From Enterobacter cloacae complex sp. ECNIH7 (lineage in GTDB: Bacteria > Pseudomonadota > Gammaproteobacteria > Enterobacterales > Enterobacteriaceae), in assembly GCF_002208095.1 (NCBI RefSeq), contig NZ_CP017990.1:930001-994000 (forward strand): DNA of 64,000 nt, given 5' to 3'. Positions 35,585-43,074 of the stretch are shown in pieces. The position numbers and the translations under genes are program-made. How positions within the stretch are numbered: position 1 is the stretch's first letter; each line of letters opens with the position of its first letter. The notes beneath the pieces are model-generated. The model had not been told where the DNA came from. It made no database searches and saw only the letters and a list, made by a program, of their open reading frames with translations.

Positions 35585-36316
35585 ATGAGCACTGCAATTA
35601 CTCGCCAGATTGTCCTCGATACCGAAACCACCGGTATGAACCAGATCGGCGCGCACTACGAAGGGCATAAGATCATCGAGATCGGCGCCGTTGAAGTGGT
35701 GAACCGTCGTCTTACGGGGAACAACTTCCACGTCTACCTTAAACCCGATCGGCTGGTGGATCCTGAAGCGTTCGGCGTTCACGGTATTGCCGATGAGTTC
35801 TTGCTGGATAAGCCGACTTTTGCGGATGTCGCTGACGAGTTCCTGGAATATATCAAGGGCGCCGAGCTTGTCATCCATAACGCATCGTTCGATATCGGCT
35901 TTATGGATTATGAATTCAGCAAGCTTAATCGTGATATTCCGAAGACGAACACCTTCTGTAAGGTGACGGACAGCCTGGCGCTGGCAAGGAAGATGTTCCC
36001 CGGCAAGCGTAACAGCCTGGATGCACTCTGCTCGCGCTACGAGATAGACAACACCAAGCGAACGCTCCACGGGGCGTTGCTCGATGCCCAGATCCTGGCC
36101 GATGTCTATCTGACGATGACCGGCGGGCAGACGTCAATGAAGTTCAGTATGGAAAATGAATCCCAGCAGACGCAAGGCGAAGCGGGCATTCAGCGTGTTG
36201 TTCGTCAGGCCAGTCGCTTGCGGGTTGTTTTAGCCAGTGATGAAGAGCTTCTTAACCACGAATCCCGGCTTGATCTGGTACAGAAGAAGGGCGGCAGCTG
36301 TATGTGGCGCGCCTGA
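35585..36316 (+). CDS. dnaQ: DNA polymerase III subunit epsilon (3'-5' proofreading exonuclease)
   Basis: Proofreading subunit that binds alpha (dnaE, also in this window) and theta. 243 residues from MSTAITRQ; an ATG three codons upstream is in frame but not the family start. DEDDh exonuclease: Asp12 and Glu14 in VLDTETTG, Asp in HNASFDIGF, His and Asp in RTLHGALLDAQIL. The C-terminal segment from about 190 is the flexible alpha-binding tail with a glutamine-rich clamp-binding part. Confidence 0.97.
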   Translation: MSTAITRQIVLDTETTGMNQIGAHYEGHKIIEIGAVEVVNRRLTGNNFHVYLKPDRLVDPEAFGVHGIADEFLLDKPTFADVADEFLEYIKGAELVIHNASFDIGFMDYEFSKLNRDIPKTNTFCKVTDSLALARKMFPGKRNSLDALCSRYEIDNTKRTLHGALLDAQILADVYLTMTGGQTSMKFSMENESQQTQGEAGIQRVVRQASRLRVVLASDEELLNHESRLDLVQKKGGSCMWRA

Positions 36317-36392
36317 AAAAACGCCTGAATGCCTGTAAAATCATCGTTTGGGCGATTTTTGCAGCAAACGATTCAAAACGTGAGAAAAAGCG

Positions 36393-36421
36393 TTGACGAG
36401 ATCGGAGGCGCACCGTAATAT
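36393..36421 (+). promoter_or_regulatory. Promoter of aspV
   Basis: TTGACG, 17-bp spacer, TAATAT, then a GC-rich discriminator GCGCCTCG, the form of a stable-RNA promoter under stringent control. It ends 27 nt before the tRNA. Confidence 0.8.
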
Positions 36422-36448
36422 GCGCCTCGTTCCCCAAACGGGAACAGT

Positions 36449-36525
36449 GGAGCGGTAGTTCAGTCGGTTAGAATACCTGCCTGTCACGCAGGGGGTCGCG
36501 GGTTCGAGTCCCGTCCGTTCCGCCA
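36449..36525 (+). tRNA. aspV: tRNA-Asp (GTC)
   Basis: 77 nt, identical to the tRNA-Asp at the end of the rRNA operon. It has its own promoter and a following hairpin. Position after dnaQ matches E. coli aspV, a known site where accessory DNA enters in related genomes; the downstream content here is indeed different from E. coli. Confidence 0.96.
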
Positions 36526-36532
36526 CTATTCA

Positions 36533-36564
36533 GAAGGCCTGAATCAGAAATGATTCAGGCCTTC
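36533..36564 (+). terminator. Hairpin terminator after aspV
   Basis: GAAGGCCTGAATCA, loop GAAA, TGATTCAGGCCTTC. A 14-bp perfect stem with a GNRA loop; the following CGTCGTTTC is a weak U-tract, so it may act mainly as a 3'-end stabiliser. Confidence 0.75.
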
Positions 36565-36645
36565 GTCGTTTCAGCCTTCTGTAATCTCATTCTCTCACTT
36601 ATTGTTAACATAAAGTTAATATGAATGGTGCAATTTATTAACAAT

Positions 36646-36662
36646 TGCACGGGTGTAGTGCA
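36646..36662 (+). promoter_or_regulatory. NtrC-like enhancer site 1
   Basis: TGCAC-GGGTGTA-GTGCA, a 17-bp dyad with perfect five-base arms and a 7-bp centre, the same form as NtrC sites upstream of glnA. Its centre is at about -176 from the predicted start site. An extra half-site GTGCA lies at 36628. Confidence 0.68.
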
Positions 36663-36667
36663 TTATT

Positions 36668-36684
36668 TGCACTATGGTTGTGCA
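36668..36684 (+). promoter_or_regulatory. NtrC-like enhancer site 2
   Basis: TGCAC-TATGGTT-GTGCA, again perfect arms and a 7-bp centre. Centres of the two sites are 22 bp apart, about two helical turns, so two NtrC dimers would sit on one face of the DNA. Centre at about -154 from the predicted start. Confidence 0.7.
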
Positions 36685-36751
36685 TTTCTCCATCGATCCT
36701 CTCCTCGCACCTCGTTCAGGATGTTTCTTTCTGTAAAAATAATTCACGCAG

Positions 36752-36764
36752 AATCATTTGGTTA
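36752..36764 (+). promoter_or_regulatory. IHF-like site between enhancer and promoter
   Basis: AATCATTTGGTTA matches the IHF consensus WATCAANNNNTTR with one mismatch. It lies between the NtrC-like sites and the promoter, where IHF bends DNA in many sigma-54 systems. The consensus is degenerate, so on its own this is weak. Confidence 0.42.
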
Positions 36765-36789
36765 ACTCCTGCTTTCCAAAAATATGCCG

Positions 36790-36808
36790 AACCAATTACG
36801 TATTGGTT
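36790..36808 (+). promoter_or_regulatory. Inverted repeat overlapping the -24 box (possible GntR operator)
   Basis: AACCAAT-TACGT-ATTGGTT, seven-base perfect arms around 5 bp. It covers the left part of the sigma-54-like -24 element, so a protein bound here would block the polymerase. The FCD-type GntR regulator encoded directly downstream is the natural candidate; this is inference. Confidence 0.5.
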
Positions 36809-36819
36809 TGGTTATTGCT
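36804..36819 (+). promoter_or_regulatory. Sigma-54-type promoter
   Basis: TGGTTTGGTTATTGCT has GG at -25/-24 and GC at -13/-12 with the obligatory 10-bp spacing and a consensus TTGCT -12 box. The -24 box TGGTTTG departs from TGGCACG at three positions. Predicted start is near 36830, leaving a 75-nt leader before the GntR start codon. Confidence 0.62.
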
Positions 36820-36831
36820 TAATCATTAGCA

Positions 36832-36864
36832 CGATAAGCTTCATTCCATATCAATAACTTATCG
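36832..36864 (+). repeat. Inverted repeat in the predicted leader
   Basis: CGATAAG and CTTATCG, 19 nt apart, with TATCAATAACTTA (a perfect IHF consensus) overlapping the right arm. It could be a leader hairpin or a second operator. No function assigned. Confidence 0.4.
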
Positions 36865-36904
36865 TTAATAAAAATAAAGCAATGATGAAAGCGAGCGAAC
36901 CAAT

Positions 36905-37624
36905 ATGGAAAAACCGTCACGGTTTCTGGCAAATTCCAGCACCGCGCTTGAGCAGCTGCGCGGGCTTATCAACCAGCATGAGTCAACACCAGGCATACCG
37001 CTGCCCACGGAACGTGAGCTGTCGGACACTCTCGGCGTAGGACGACGTGAAGTGCGTCGTGCGCTGGACGTGCTGGAAGAAGAGGGCCGCATCTGGCGTA
37101 AGCAGGGCAAAGGGACCTTTATTGGCCCGGCGGCACCTGTTGAACCGCTGGCCCTTCAGGGATTGGTTCAGCAGACCAACCTTCTGGAAGTGATGGAAGC
37201 TCGTCTACAGCTCGAACCCGGCTTAGCCCGGCTTGCGGCACTGCGTGCCACCAGGGAAAACCTCGCGCTCATGCAGCGCATGCTGGAACGCATCGACAAG
37301 GTCAGCCCGGATGACCGCGATCTCAACGAACTCTGGGACAGCGCCTTTCACCGGGCAATTGCCGAGGCGGCCGGCAACCGTCTGATGCTCGGCCTGTTTG
37401 ATGCCATTGATGCCGTTCGGCGTGAACCGGGCTGGCAGCATCTGCGCGAATTAGCCCGCACGCCCGAACGTGTCGACAGCTATAACGACCACCACCATAA
37501 GATCATGTCTGCGATTATCCATCGCCAGCCTAATGAAGCCGCGGCCGCCATGCGCGAACACCTGCTCAGCCTGCAAACCGCCCTGATTCAGGCGATCCAC
37601 CTTGAGGACGACTTCACGCCATGA
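36905..37624 (+). CDS. GntR-family regulator, FadR/FCD subfamily
   Basis: 239 residues. N-terminal winged helix-turn-helix about 10-75 with PTERELSDTLGVGRREVRRA split around the recognition helix and the wing KQGKGTFIGP. The C-terminal FCD domain (about 95-225) is all-helical and contains the His-rich positions FHRAIAEAAGN and YNDHHHKIM that in this subfamily bind a metal beside the small-acid ligand. First gene of the cluster; its stop overlaps the next start as ATGA, so it is co-translated with the transporter. Likely a local ligand-responsive repressor or activator acting with nitrogen control. Confidence 0.88.
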   Translation: MEKPSRFLANSSTALEQLRGLINQHESTPGIPLPTERELSDTLGVGRREVRRALDVLEEEGRIWRKQGKGTFIGPAAPVEPLALQGLVQQTNLLEVMEARLQLEPGLARLAALRATRENLALMQRMLERIDKVSPDDRDLNELWDSAFHRAIAEAAGNRLMLGLFDAIDAVRREPGWQHLRELARTPERVDSYNDHHHKIMSAIIHRQPNEAAAAMREHLLSLQTALIQAIHLEDDFTP

Positions 37625-38634
37625 CGACAATACCCTTTAAGGACGCCACGCCCGTATTGCGGGTGCAAAACCTCAACGTTACGTTTGCTGGCTCGCCGGC
37701 TAGCGTGCTTGATGGTATCTCGCTGACCGTCAGGGCGGGCGAAACGCTGGCGCTGGTGGGAGAGTCCGGCTGCGGGAAAAGTATCACCTCACTGGCGCTG
37801 ATGGGGTTACTGCCCGCCAGCGCGCAGATTGTCAGCGGCGAGATGCAGTTTCGCCGCCACGATCTGCGAAAGCTCTCGCCGCGGGAATATGCCGACCTGC
37901 GCGGCAGCGAGCTGGCGATGATTTTCCAGGAGCCGATGACCTCGCTCAATCCGGCGTTTACGCTGGGGGATCAGCTTAGCGAAGCGGTTATGCGGCACCA
38001 GAACGTCTCGCGCGCAGAGGCGATGAAGGTCGCGCTGCAGATCCTCGAGAAGGTACAGATCCCGGCGGCAGAGATGCGCCTGAAAGCATATCCCCACCAG
38101 CTTTCCGGCGGCATGCGCCAGCGGGTGATGATTGCGATGGCGCTGATTAACCATCCCAAACTGCTGATTGCCGACGAGCCCACCACTGCGCTCGACGTCA
38201 CCATCCAGGCGCAAATCCTCGCCTTGCTCAACGCCTTAAAAGAGGAAACCGGCACGGCGGTGCTGATGATCACCCACGATTTAGGCGTCGTAGCAGAAGT
38301 CGCCCAGCAGGTAGCGGTGATGTATGCCGGACAGGTGGTGGAGCAGGGGAGCGTGGAGGCCATCTTTGCCGACCCGCAGCATCCGTACACCATCGGCCTG
38401 ATGGGCTCGATTCCTTCACTTGGCGCACGCAAGGGCCAGCTCTCCACCATTCCCGGATCGGTCCCGCTCCCGGAATCCATGCCGAAAGGCTGCCGTTTTG
38501 CCACCCGCTGTCCGTTTGCGCAGTCGCGCTGCCATGCTGAAAAACCGCAGCTCACCGCGCTCGGCGCGGGCCATCAGGTCGCCTGCTTCCGCGTGCCGCT
38601 CGAACAGCACATTGCCCTGGGAGAAATCGCATGA
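37621..38634 (+). CDS. Peptide-type ABC transporter ATP-binding protein (DppD/OppD-like)
   Basis: 337 residues. Walker A GESGCGKS, signature LSGGMRQR, Walker B LLIADEPTTALD and H-loop ITHDLGVVAE are intact. The C-terminal oligopeptide/dipeptide domain has the cysteine cluster CRFATRCPFAQSRC and a later ACF that in DppD-type ATPases binds an iron-sulfur cluster. Pairs with the next gene as a heterodimeric ATPase. Starts and ends with ATGA overlaps. Substrate class peptide, nickel or glutathione-like; not resolvable from the ATPase. Confidence 0.9.
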   Translation: MTTIPFKDATPVLRVQNLNVTFAGSPASVLDGISLTVRAGETLALVGESGCGKSITSLALMGLLPASAQIVSGEMQFRRHDLRKLSPREYADLRGSELAMIFQEPMTSLNPAFTLGDQLSEAVMRHQNVSRAEAMKVALQILEKVQIPAAEMRLKAYPHQLSGGMRQRVMIAMALINHPKLLIADEPTTALDVTIQAQILALLNALKEETGTAVLMITHDLGVVAEVAQQVAVMYAGQVVEQGSVEAIFADPQHPYTIGLMGSIPSLGARKGQLSTIPGSVPLPESMPKGCRFATRCPFAQSRCHAEKPQLTALGAGHQVACFRVPLEQHIALGEIA

Positions 38635-39713
38635 CCACGCCCATTCTTGAAGCCCGTGACCTCAGCAAACTTTTCCCCGGCCCCAAAAAACTCTTTACCC
38701 CGGCACGGTTTGTCACCGCGGTCGATCGCGTTTCGCTTGCCGTGATGCCGGGCGAAACGCTGGCGATCGTCGGCGAGTCCGGCTCCGGGAAATCTACCCT
38801 CGGTCGTCTGCTGTTGCGCCTGCTGGCCGCCAGCGAAGGGCGCGTGTTTTACCAGGGGGAAGAGATCACCGACGCCTCCGGTGCCCGCCTGAACCAGCTC
38901 CGGCGCGAGCTGCAGATTATCTTCCAGGATCCCTTCGCCTCGCTCAACCCGCGCATGACGGTGGAGCAGATCGTCGGGGAGCCGCTATGGCTGCATCAGA
39001 ACATGAAAAAAGCGGATCGCCAGTACCGCGTTGCCGAGCTGCTCAAAACCGTTGGCCTGCCTGCCGCCTGGGCCGGGCGCTATCCGCACGAGTTTTCCGG
39101 CGGGCAGCGCCAGCGTATCGGCATTGCGCGCGCGCTGGCCTCGGGACCGAAGCTGCTGCTGGGCGATGAGCCGGTGTCCGCGCTGGACGTCTCCGTTCAG
39201 GCGCAGGTGGTCAACCTGCTGGAAAGCCTGAAGCACCAGCTGGGGCTGACGATGGTGATTGTCGCCCACGGCCTGGCGGTGATCCGCCATATGAGCGACC
39301 GCGTGGCGGTCATGTATCTCGGGCAAATCGTCGAGCTTGCCACCGTCGACGAGATTTTTGACGCGCCGCTGCACCCCTATACGCAGGCATTGATCGCTTC
39401 GGCACCGCAGATGCAACCGGGCGTTGAACGCGACGCGCCGCTGCTGCAGGGGGATCTGCCCAACCCGGCCAGCCCGCCGTCCGGCTGCCGTTTCCACACC
39501 CGCTGCCCGTACGTTACCGATGAATGCCGCCAGGTTGAGCCGATCAATCAGGTGCTCGACGGTGGACGTCAGGTTGCCTGTCATCGCTGGCAGGAGATCA
39601 ACCGCGATCGCAGCATTATTCAGATCGCACCGCCATCCGCCGCCTTTCTGCGCCGCCGCGCGCTGTTTGAACACGCGGCCACCCACTCGTCCCTTCCTTC
39701 AAGGAACTCATGA
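38631..39713 (+). CDS. Peptide-type ABC transporter ATP-binding protein (DppF/OppF-like)
   Basis: 360 residues. Walker A GESGSGKS, signature FSGGQRQR, Walker [13 protein letters not shown]. The C-terminal domain has [14 protein letters not shown] and VACHRW. A further tail of about 35 residues (from [15 protein letters not shown]) extends past the usual DppF end and is rich in Arg and Ser. The stop overlaps the start of the binding-protein gene as ATGA. The H-loop reads [10 protein letters not shown], where Dpp/Opp ATPases commonly have VSHDLAVVRH; the histidine is kept. Confidence 0.88.
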   Translation: MTTPILEARDLSKLFPGPKKLFTPARFVTAVDRVSLAVMPGETLAIVGESGSGKSTLGRLLLRLLAASEGRVFYQGEEITDASGARLNQLRRELQIIFQDPFASLNPRMTVEQIVGEPLWLHQNMKKADRQYRVAELLKTVGLPAAWAGRYPHEFSGGQRQRIGIARALASGPKLLLGDEPVSALDVSVQAQVVNLLESLKHQLGLTMVIVAHGLAVIRHMSDRVAVMYLGQIVELATVDEIFDAPLHPYTQALIASAPQMQPGVERDAPLLQGDLPNPASPPSGCRFHTRCPYVTDECRQVEPINQVLDGGRQVACHRWQEINRDRSIIQIAPPSAAFLRRRALFEHAATHSSLPSRNS

Positions 39714-41230
39714 TAATGACAATGCGTAATTCTCTTTTGACCGTACTGGGAAGTGTTATGTTGCTTGGCGCGGCGCTGCCCGCCCATTCTGAAAGCGTGC
39801 TGCGGATCGGCCTGGGCGCTGACCCGGACATGCTCGACCCGCATCTGGCGCGCACCTACTATGGCCGCTTCGTCTTTGCCTCCCTGTGCGACAGGCTGGT
39901 GGACGTGGATGAAAATCTGAAGGTCGTCCCCGGCCTGGCTAAAGACTGGGCGTGGAGTGACGACGGTAAAACCCTGACGCTCAATCTGCGCGAAGGCGTC
40001 ACCTTCCACGACGGTGAGAAATTCGATGCCGCCGCCGCAAAATACAACCTCGACCGCGCCCTGACCTTAAAAGGCTCTCTGCGTAAAAGCGAGATCTCTT
40101 CCGTTGAATCGGTCGAGGTCACCGGCCCGATGCAGATTGCGCTGCACCTGAAGACCCCCGATGCCGCGCTGCTGATGCAGCTCACCGACCGCGCGGGCGC
40201 GATGATGGCCCCGGAGGCGGCGAAAAAGCCTGACTTTGCCGCCCACCCGGTCTGCTCCGGCCCGTATAAATTTGACAGCCGCGTGTCCCAGGACCGCATC
40301 GTGCTGACCCGCTTCGACAACTACTGGAACAAAGGCGCCTACCACTTCGACAAAATCATCTATCTGCCGATCCCGGATGCCTCCGTGCGCCTCGCGAACC
40401 TGCGCGCGGGCGATCTTGACCTGACCGAAGGCATCGCCGCAAGCGACGTTAAAACCGTCGAAGCCGACAGCAAGCTGGCGCTGGCGAAGGTGACGGGCCT
40501 TGGCTATCAGGGCATCACCTTCAACATCAACAACGGCAAGGTGCCGGCCAACGATCCGTTCAAGGACGCCCGCGTGCGCGAGGCGTTTTCACAGGCCATC
40601 GACCGCGATGCGTTGAACCAGGTGGTCTTCGAAGGGCTTTACACCCCGGCAAACCAGGCGTTTTCCCCGGTCAGCCCGTATCACGTCAATCTGCCAGTCC
40701 CGCCGCGTGACGTCGACAAGGCTAAAGCGCTGCTGAAAGCGGCAGGCGTCACCGCGCCGCTCACCGTCAACCTGCTGGTGCCGAACAACCCAACCTCACA
40801 GCAGGTGGGCCAGGTGCTGCAGGCGATGGTCGCCGAGGCCGGATTTAACCTGAACCTGCAGATGACCGAATTCGCCACGCTGCTGGATCGACAGCAGAGC
40901 GGCGACTATCAGCTGAGCTTCTCCGGCTGGTCGGGTCGTCCGGATCCGGACGGCAGCATCTACGGCTTTATCCACAGCAAAGGCACGCTGAACGACGGCC
41001 GCTACAGCAACGCGCAGGTCGATGAGTGGCTGACCCAGGCGCGCCAGAGCACCGACCAGGCCGCACGCCAGCCGCTGTACGACAAGGTGGTGAAGCAGCT
41101 GCAAACCGACATGCCGATTGCCTACCTCTACTTCGAGCCGCGCATTTTCGGTCTGAACAAAAGCGTGCAGGGCTTTAAGCCGTACCCGGACGGCATCGTG
41201 CGTCTGGCGGGTTTGACGCTGGCGAAATAA
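39710..41230 (+). CDS. ABC transporter substrate-binding protein, family 5 (peptide/nickel/opine type)
   Basis: 506 residues from the first of three closely spaced ATG codons (39710, 39716, 39722); the AAGGA ahead fits the first or second. Sec signal peptide with hydrophobic core VLGSVMLLGAALPAHS and probable cleavage after AHS. The mature protein has the family 5 signature region (DRALTLKG to SSVESVEVTG) and a DppA/OppA-like fold. The ligand pocket can take peptides, glutathione, opines or metal chelates. It is the only periplasmic component, so it sets system specificity. Confidence 0.88.
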   Translation: MIMTMRNSLLTVLGSVMLLGAALPAHSESVLRIGLGADPDMLDPHLARTYYGRFVFASLCDRLVDVDENLKVVPGLAKDWAWSDDGKTLTLNLREGVTFHDGEKFDAAAAKYNLDRALTLKGSLRKSEISSVESVEVTGPMQIALHLKTPDAALLMQLTDRAGAMMAPEAAKKPDFAAHPVCSGPYKFDSRVSQDRIVLTRFDNYWNKGAYHFDKIIYLPIPDASVRLANLRAGDLDLTEGIAASDVKTVEADSKLALAKVTGLGYQGITFNINNGKVPANDPFKDARVREAFSQAIDRDALNQVVFEGLYTPANQAFSPVSPYHVNLPVPPRDVDKAKALLKAAGVTAPLTVNLLVPNNPTSQQVGQVLQAMVAEAGFNLNLQMTEFATLLDRQQSGDYQLSFSGWSGRPDPDGSIYGFIHSKGTLNDGRYSNAQVDEWLTQARQSTDQAARQPLYDKVVKQLQTDMPIAYLYFEPRIFGLNKSVQGFKPYPDGIVRLAGLTLAK

Positions 41231-41248
41231 AGGTCCTGAGGAGAACCC

Positions 41249-42190
41249 ATGCTGGAACTGATTTGCAAACGTCTGCTGCTGGCTATACCAACCCTGCTGC
41301 TGGTGAGCATGATGGTGTTCGGACTGCAAAAGCTGCTGCCCGGCGACCCGCTGATCGCCATGGCCGGGGAGGAGCGCGACCCGGCGGTCATCGCCCAGCT
41401 GCGTGCGGAGCTGAACCTCGATGCGCCGATCCCCGTGCAGTATTTCCACTGGCTGACGCGGGCGCTGCAGGGCGATCTGGGCGTCTCCTTACGCACGCAC
41501 GAACCGGTGACGCAGCTGATCGCCAGCAAGCTGCCGGTCACGCTGGAGTTGTCCCTGCTGGCGATGATTATCGCGCTGGTGTTTGGCATCAGCATGGGGA
41601 TCCTCGCGGCGGTGAACAAAAACAGCTGGGTCGATCACGGGGCGAACTTCGTGGCGATCTCGGGGATCTCGATCCCGCACTTCTGGCTGGGGATCCTGCT
41701 GATACTGGTCTTTTCGGTGAACCTGCAGTGGCTGCCCGCATCCGGCTACGTGCCGTTCAGTGAAGATCCGCTTCAGAACCTGCGCACGCTGCTGCTGCCC
41801 GCGTCCGTGCTCGGAACCGGCCTCGCGGCGACGCTGATGCGCCACACCCGCGCCTCGATGATTGCCGTGCTGAAAGCGGATTACATCCGCACCGCGCGGG
41901 CGAAAGGGCTGCTGCCGAAGGCGGTGATCCTAAAGCACGCGTTTCGCAACGCGCTGGTGCCGGTCATCACCCTCACTACGCTGCTGTTCGGCGAGCTGCT
42001 GGGCGGCGCGGTGCTGACCGAGCAGGTCTTCACCATTCCGGGCTTCGGCAAGATGATCGTCGACTCGGTATTTAACCGTGACTACGCGGTGGTACAGGGC
42101 GTGGTGCTGATCGTGGCGATCGGCTTCCTGATGCTGAACCTGCTGGCCGACGTGCTTTACGTCCTTATCAACCCGAAAATGCGAGGTTAA
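41249..42190 (+). CDS. ABC transporter permease (DppB/GsiC-like)
   Basis: 313 residues, about six transmembrane helices. N-terminal DppB signature GDPLIAMAGEERDPAVIAQL region and a periplasmic loop with GDLGVSL. The EAA coupling loop is DYIRTARAKGLLPKAVILKH region, ending NALVPVITL. Preceded by CTGAGGAGA. It pairs with the next gene to form the translocation pore. Very similar architecture to the glutathione and dipeptide importers. Confidence 0.9.
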   Translation: MLELICKRLLLAIPTLLLVSMMVFGLQKLLPGDPLIAMAGEERDPAVIAQLRAELNLDAPIPVQYFHWLTRALQGDLGVSLRTHEPVTQLIASKLPVTLELSLLAMIIALVFGISMGILAAVNKNSWVDHGANFVAISGISIPHFWLGILLILVFSVNLQWLPASGYVPFSEDPLQNLRTLLLPASVLGTGLAATLMRHTRASMIAVLKADYIRTARAKGLLPKAVILKHAFRNALVPVITLTTLLFGELLGGAVLTEQVFTIPGFGKMIVDSVFNRDYAVVQGVVLIVAIGFLMLNLLADVLYVLINPKMRG

Positions 42191-42192
42191 CC

Positions 42193-43068
42193 ATGGCGGA
42201 ACTGACGACGCAAACCGTTACGCCCGCGCTGCCGCGCGCGCAAAACCGGGTGCTGAAGAAATTCCTCGCCAACAAAAGCGCGGTGATTGGCGCGGTGGTG
42301 GTGGGATTCTTTGTGCTGGTGGCGCTGCTGGCGCCGTGGATCGCCCCGTTCGACCCGGTCAAAGCCAACTTCCTGGCAGTGCGCAAAGCGCCGTCGGCGA
42401 TGTACTGGTTCGGCACCGACGAGCTGGGGCGCGACATTTTATCCCGCATAATCTGGGGTGCTCGCACCTCGCTGATGGCGGGCTGTATGTCGGTCGTTAT
42501 CGCGGTGGTCATCGGCGTGCCGCTGGGTCTGGTGGCGGGTTACTTCCAGAAGATGTGGGACGGAGTGATCTCGCGGTTTATCGAGGCGCTGCTGGCCTGT
42601 CCATTCCTGATCATGGCGATCGCGCTGGGGGCATTTTTGGGCCCGAGCCTGACCAACGCGATGATTGCCATCGGTCTTTCGGCGATGCCGATCTTCGCCC
42701 GCCTGACGCGCGGCCAGGTGATCGCCATTCGCAACGAAGAGTACATCGACGGGGCGCGGGCGATTGGCCTGCCGGATCGCTGGATCATCATTAAATACGT
42801 CCTGCCGAACGTGATGTCTCCGATCCTCGTGCAGGCCACGCTGGCGATTGCCTCAGCGATTATCGCCGAAGCCAGCCTGTCGTTTTTAGGGCTGGGGCAG
42901 CAGCCGCCCAATCCGTCATGGGGCTCCATGCTCAACACCGCGAAAGGGTTTCTGGAGCAGGCGCCGTGGATGTCCGTTTTCCCCGGCGTGGCGATTTTCC
43001 TCGCCGTGCAGGGCTTTAATTTACTCGGCGACGGGCTGCGCGATGCGCTCGATCCGCGCCACGACTAA
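42193..43068 (+). CDS. ABC transporter permease (DppC/GsiD-like)
   Basis: 291 residues. Has the N-terminal extension with one helix followed by five core helices typical of DppC. Conserved FGTDELGRDILSRIIWGARTS region and EAA loop EYIDGARAIGLPDR, then LSFLGLGQQPPNPSWG. Two bases separate it from the first permease, and six from the GGT-like gene. Confidence 0.9.
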   Translation: MAELTTQTVTPALPRAQNRVLKKFLANKSAVIGAVVVGFFVLVALLAPWIAPFDPVKANFLAVRKAPSAMYWFGTDELGRDILSRIIWGARTSLMAGCMSVVIAVVIGVPLGLVAGYFQKMWDGVISRFIEALLACPFLIMAIALGAFLGPSLTNAMIAIGLSAMPIFARLTRGQVIAIRNEEYIDGARAIGLPDRWIIIKYVLPNVMSPILVQATLAIASAIIAEASLSFLGLGQQPPNPSWGSMLNTAKGFLEQAPWMSVFPGVAIFLAVQGFNLLGDGLRDALDPRHD

Positions 43069-43074
43069 GGAGTC

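Larger units (their letters stand above)
36565..36904 (+). promoter_or_regulatory. AT-rich control region of the GntR/ABC/GGT cluster; no protein gene
   Basis: This 340-nt gap is clearly AT-rich against GC-rich flanking genes and holds stacked regulatory-looking motifs listed separately: two NtrC-like dyads, an IHF-like site, a sigma-54-like promoter with an overlapping inverted repeat, and another inverted repeat downstream. A 70-codon frame that crosses it has no ribosome-binding site and was not called. Confidence 0.7.

Noticed and set aside
36645..36857. 70-codon open frame in the leader of the GntR cluster
   Set aside because: It crosses the NtrC-like dyads and the sigma-54-like promoter, has no ribosome-binding site and no protein-like composition.
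36905..43068. Naming the transporter dpp, opp, gsi or nik
   Set aside because: Architecture fits all of these subfamilies; gene order with an FCD regulator and a GGT-like enzyme fits none of them.
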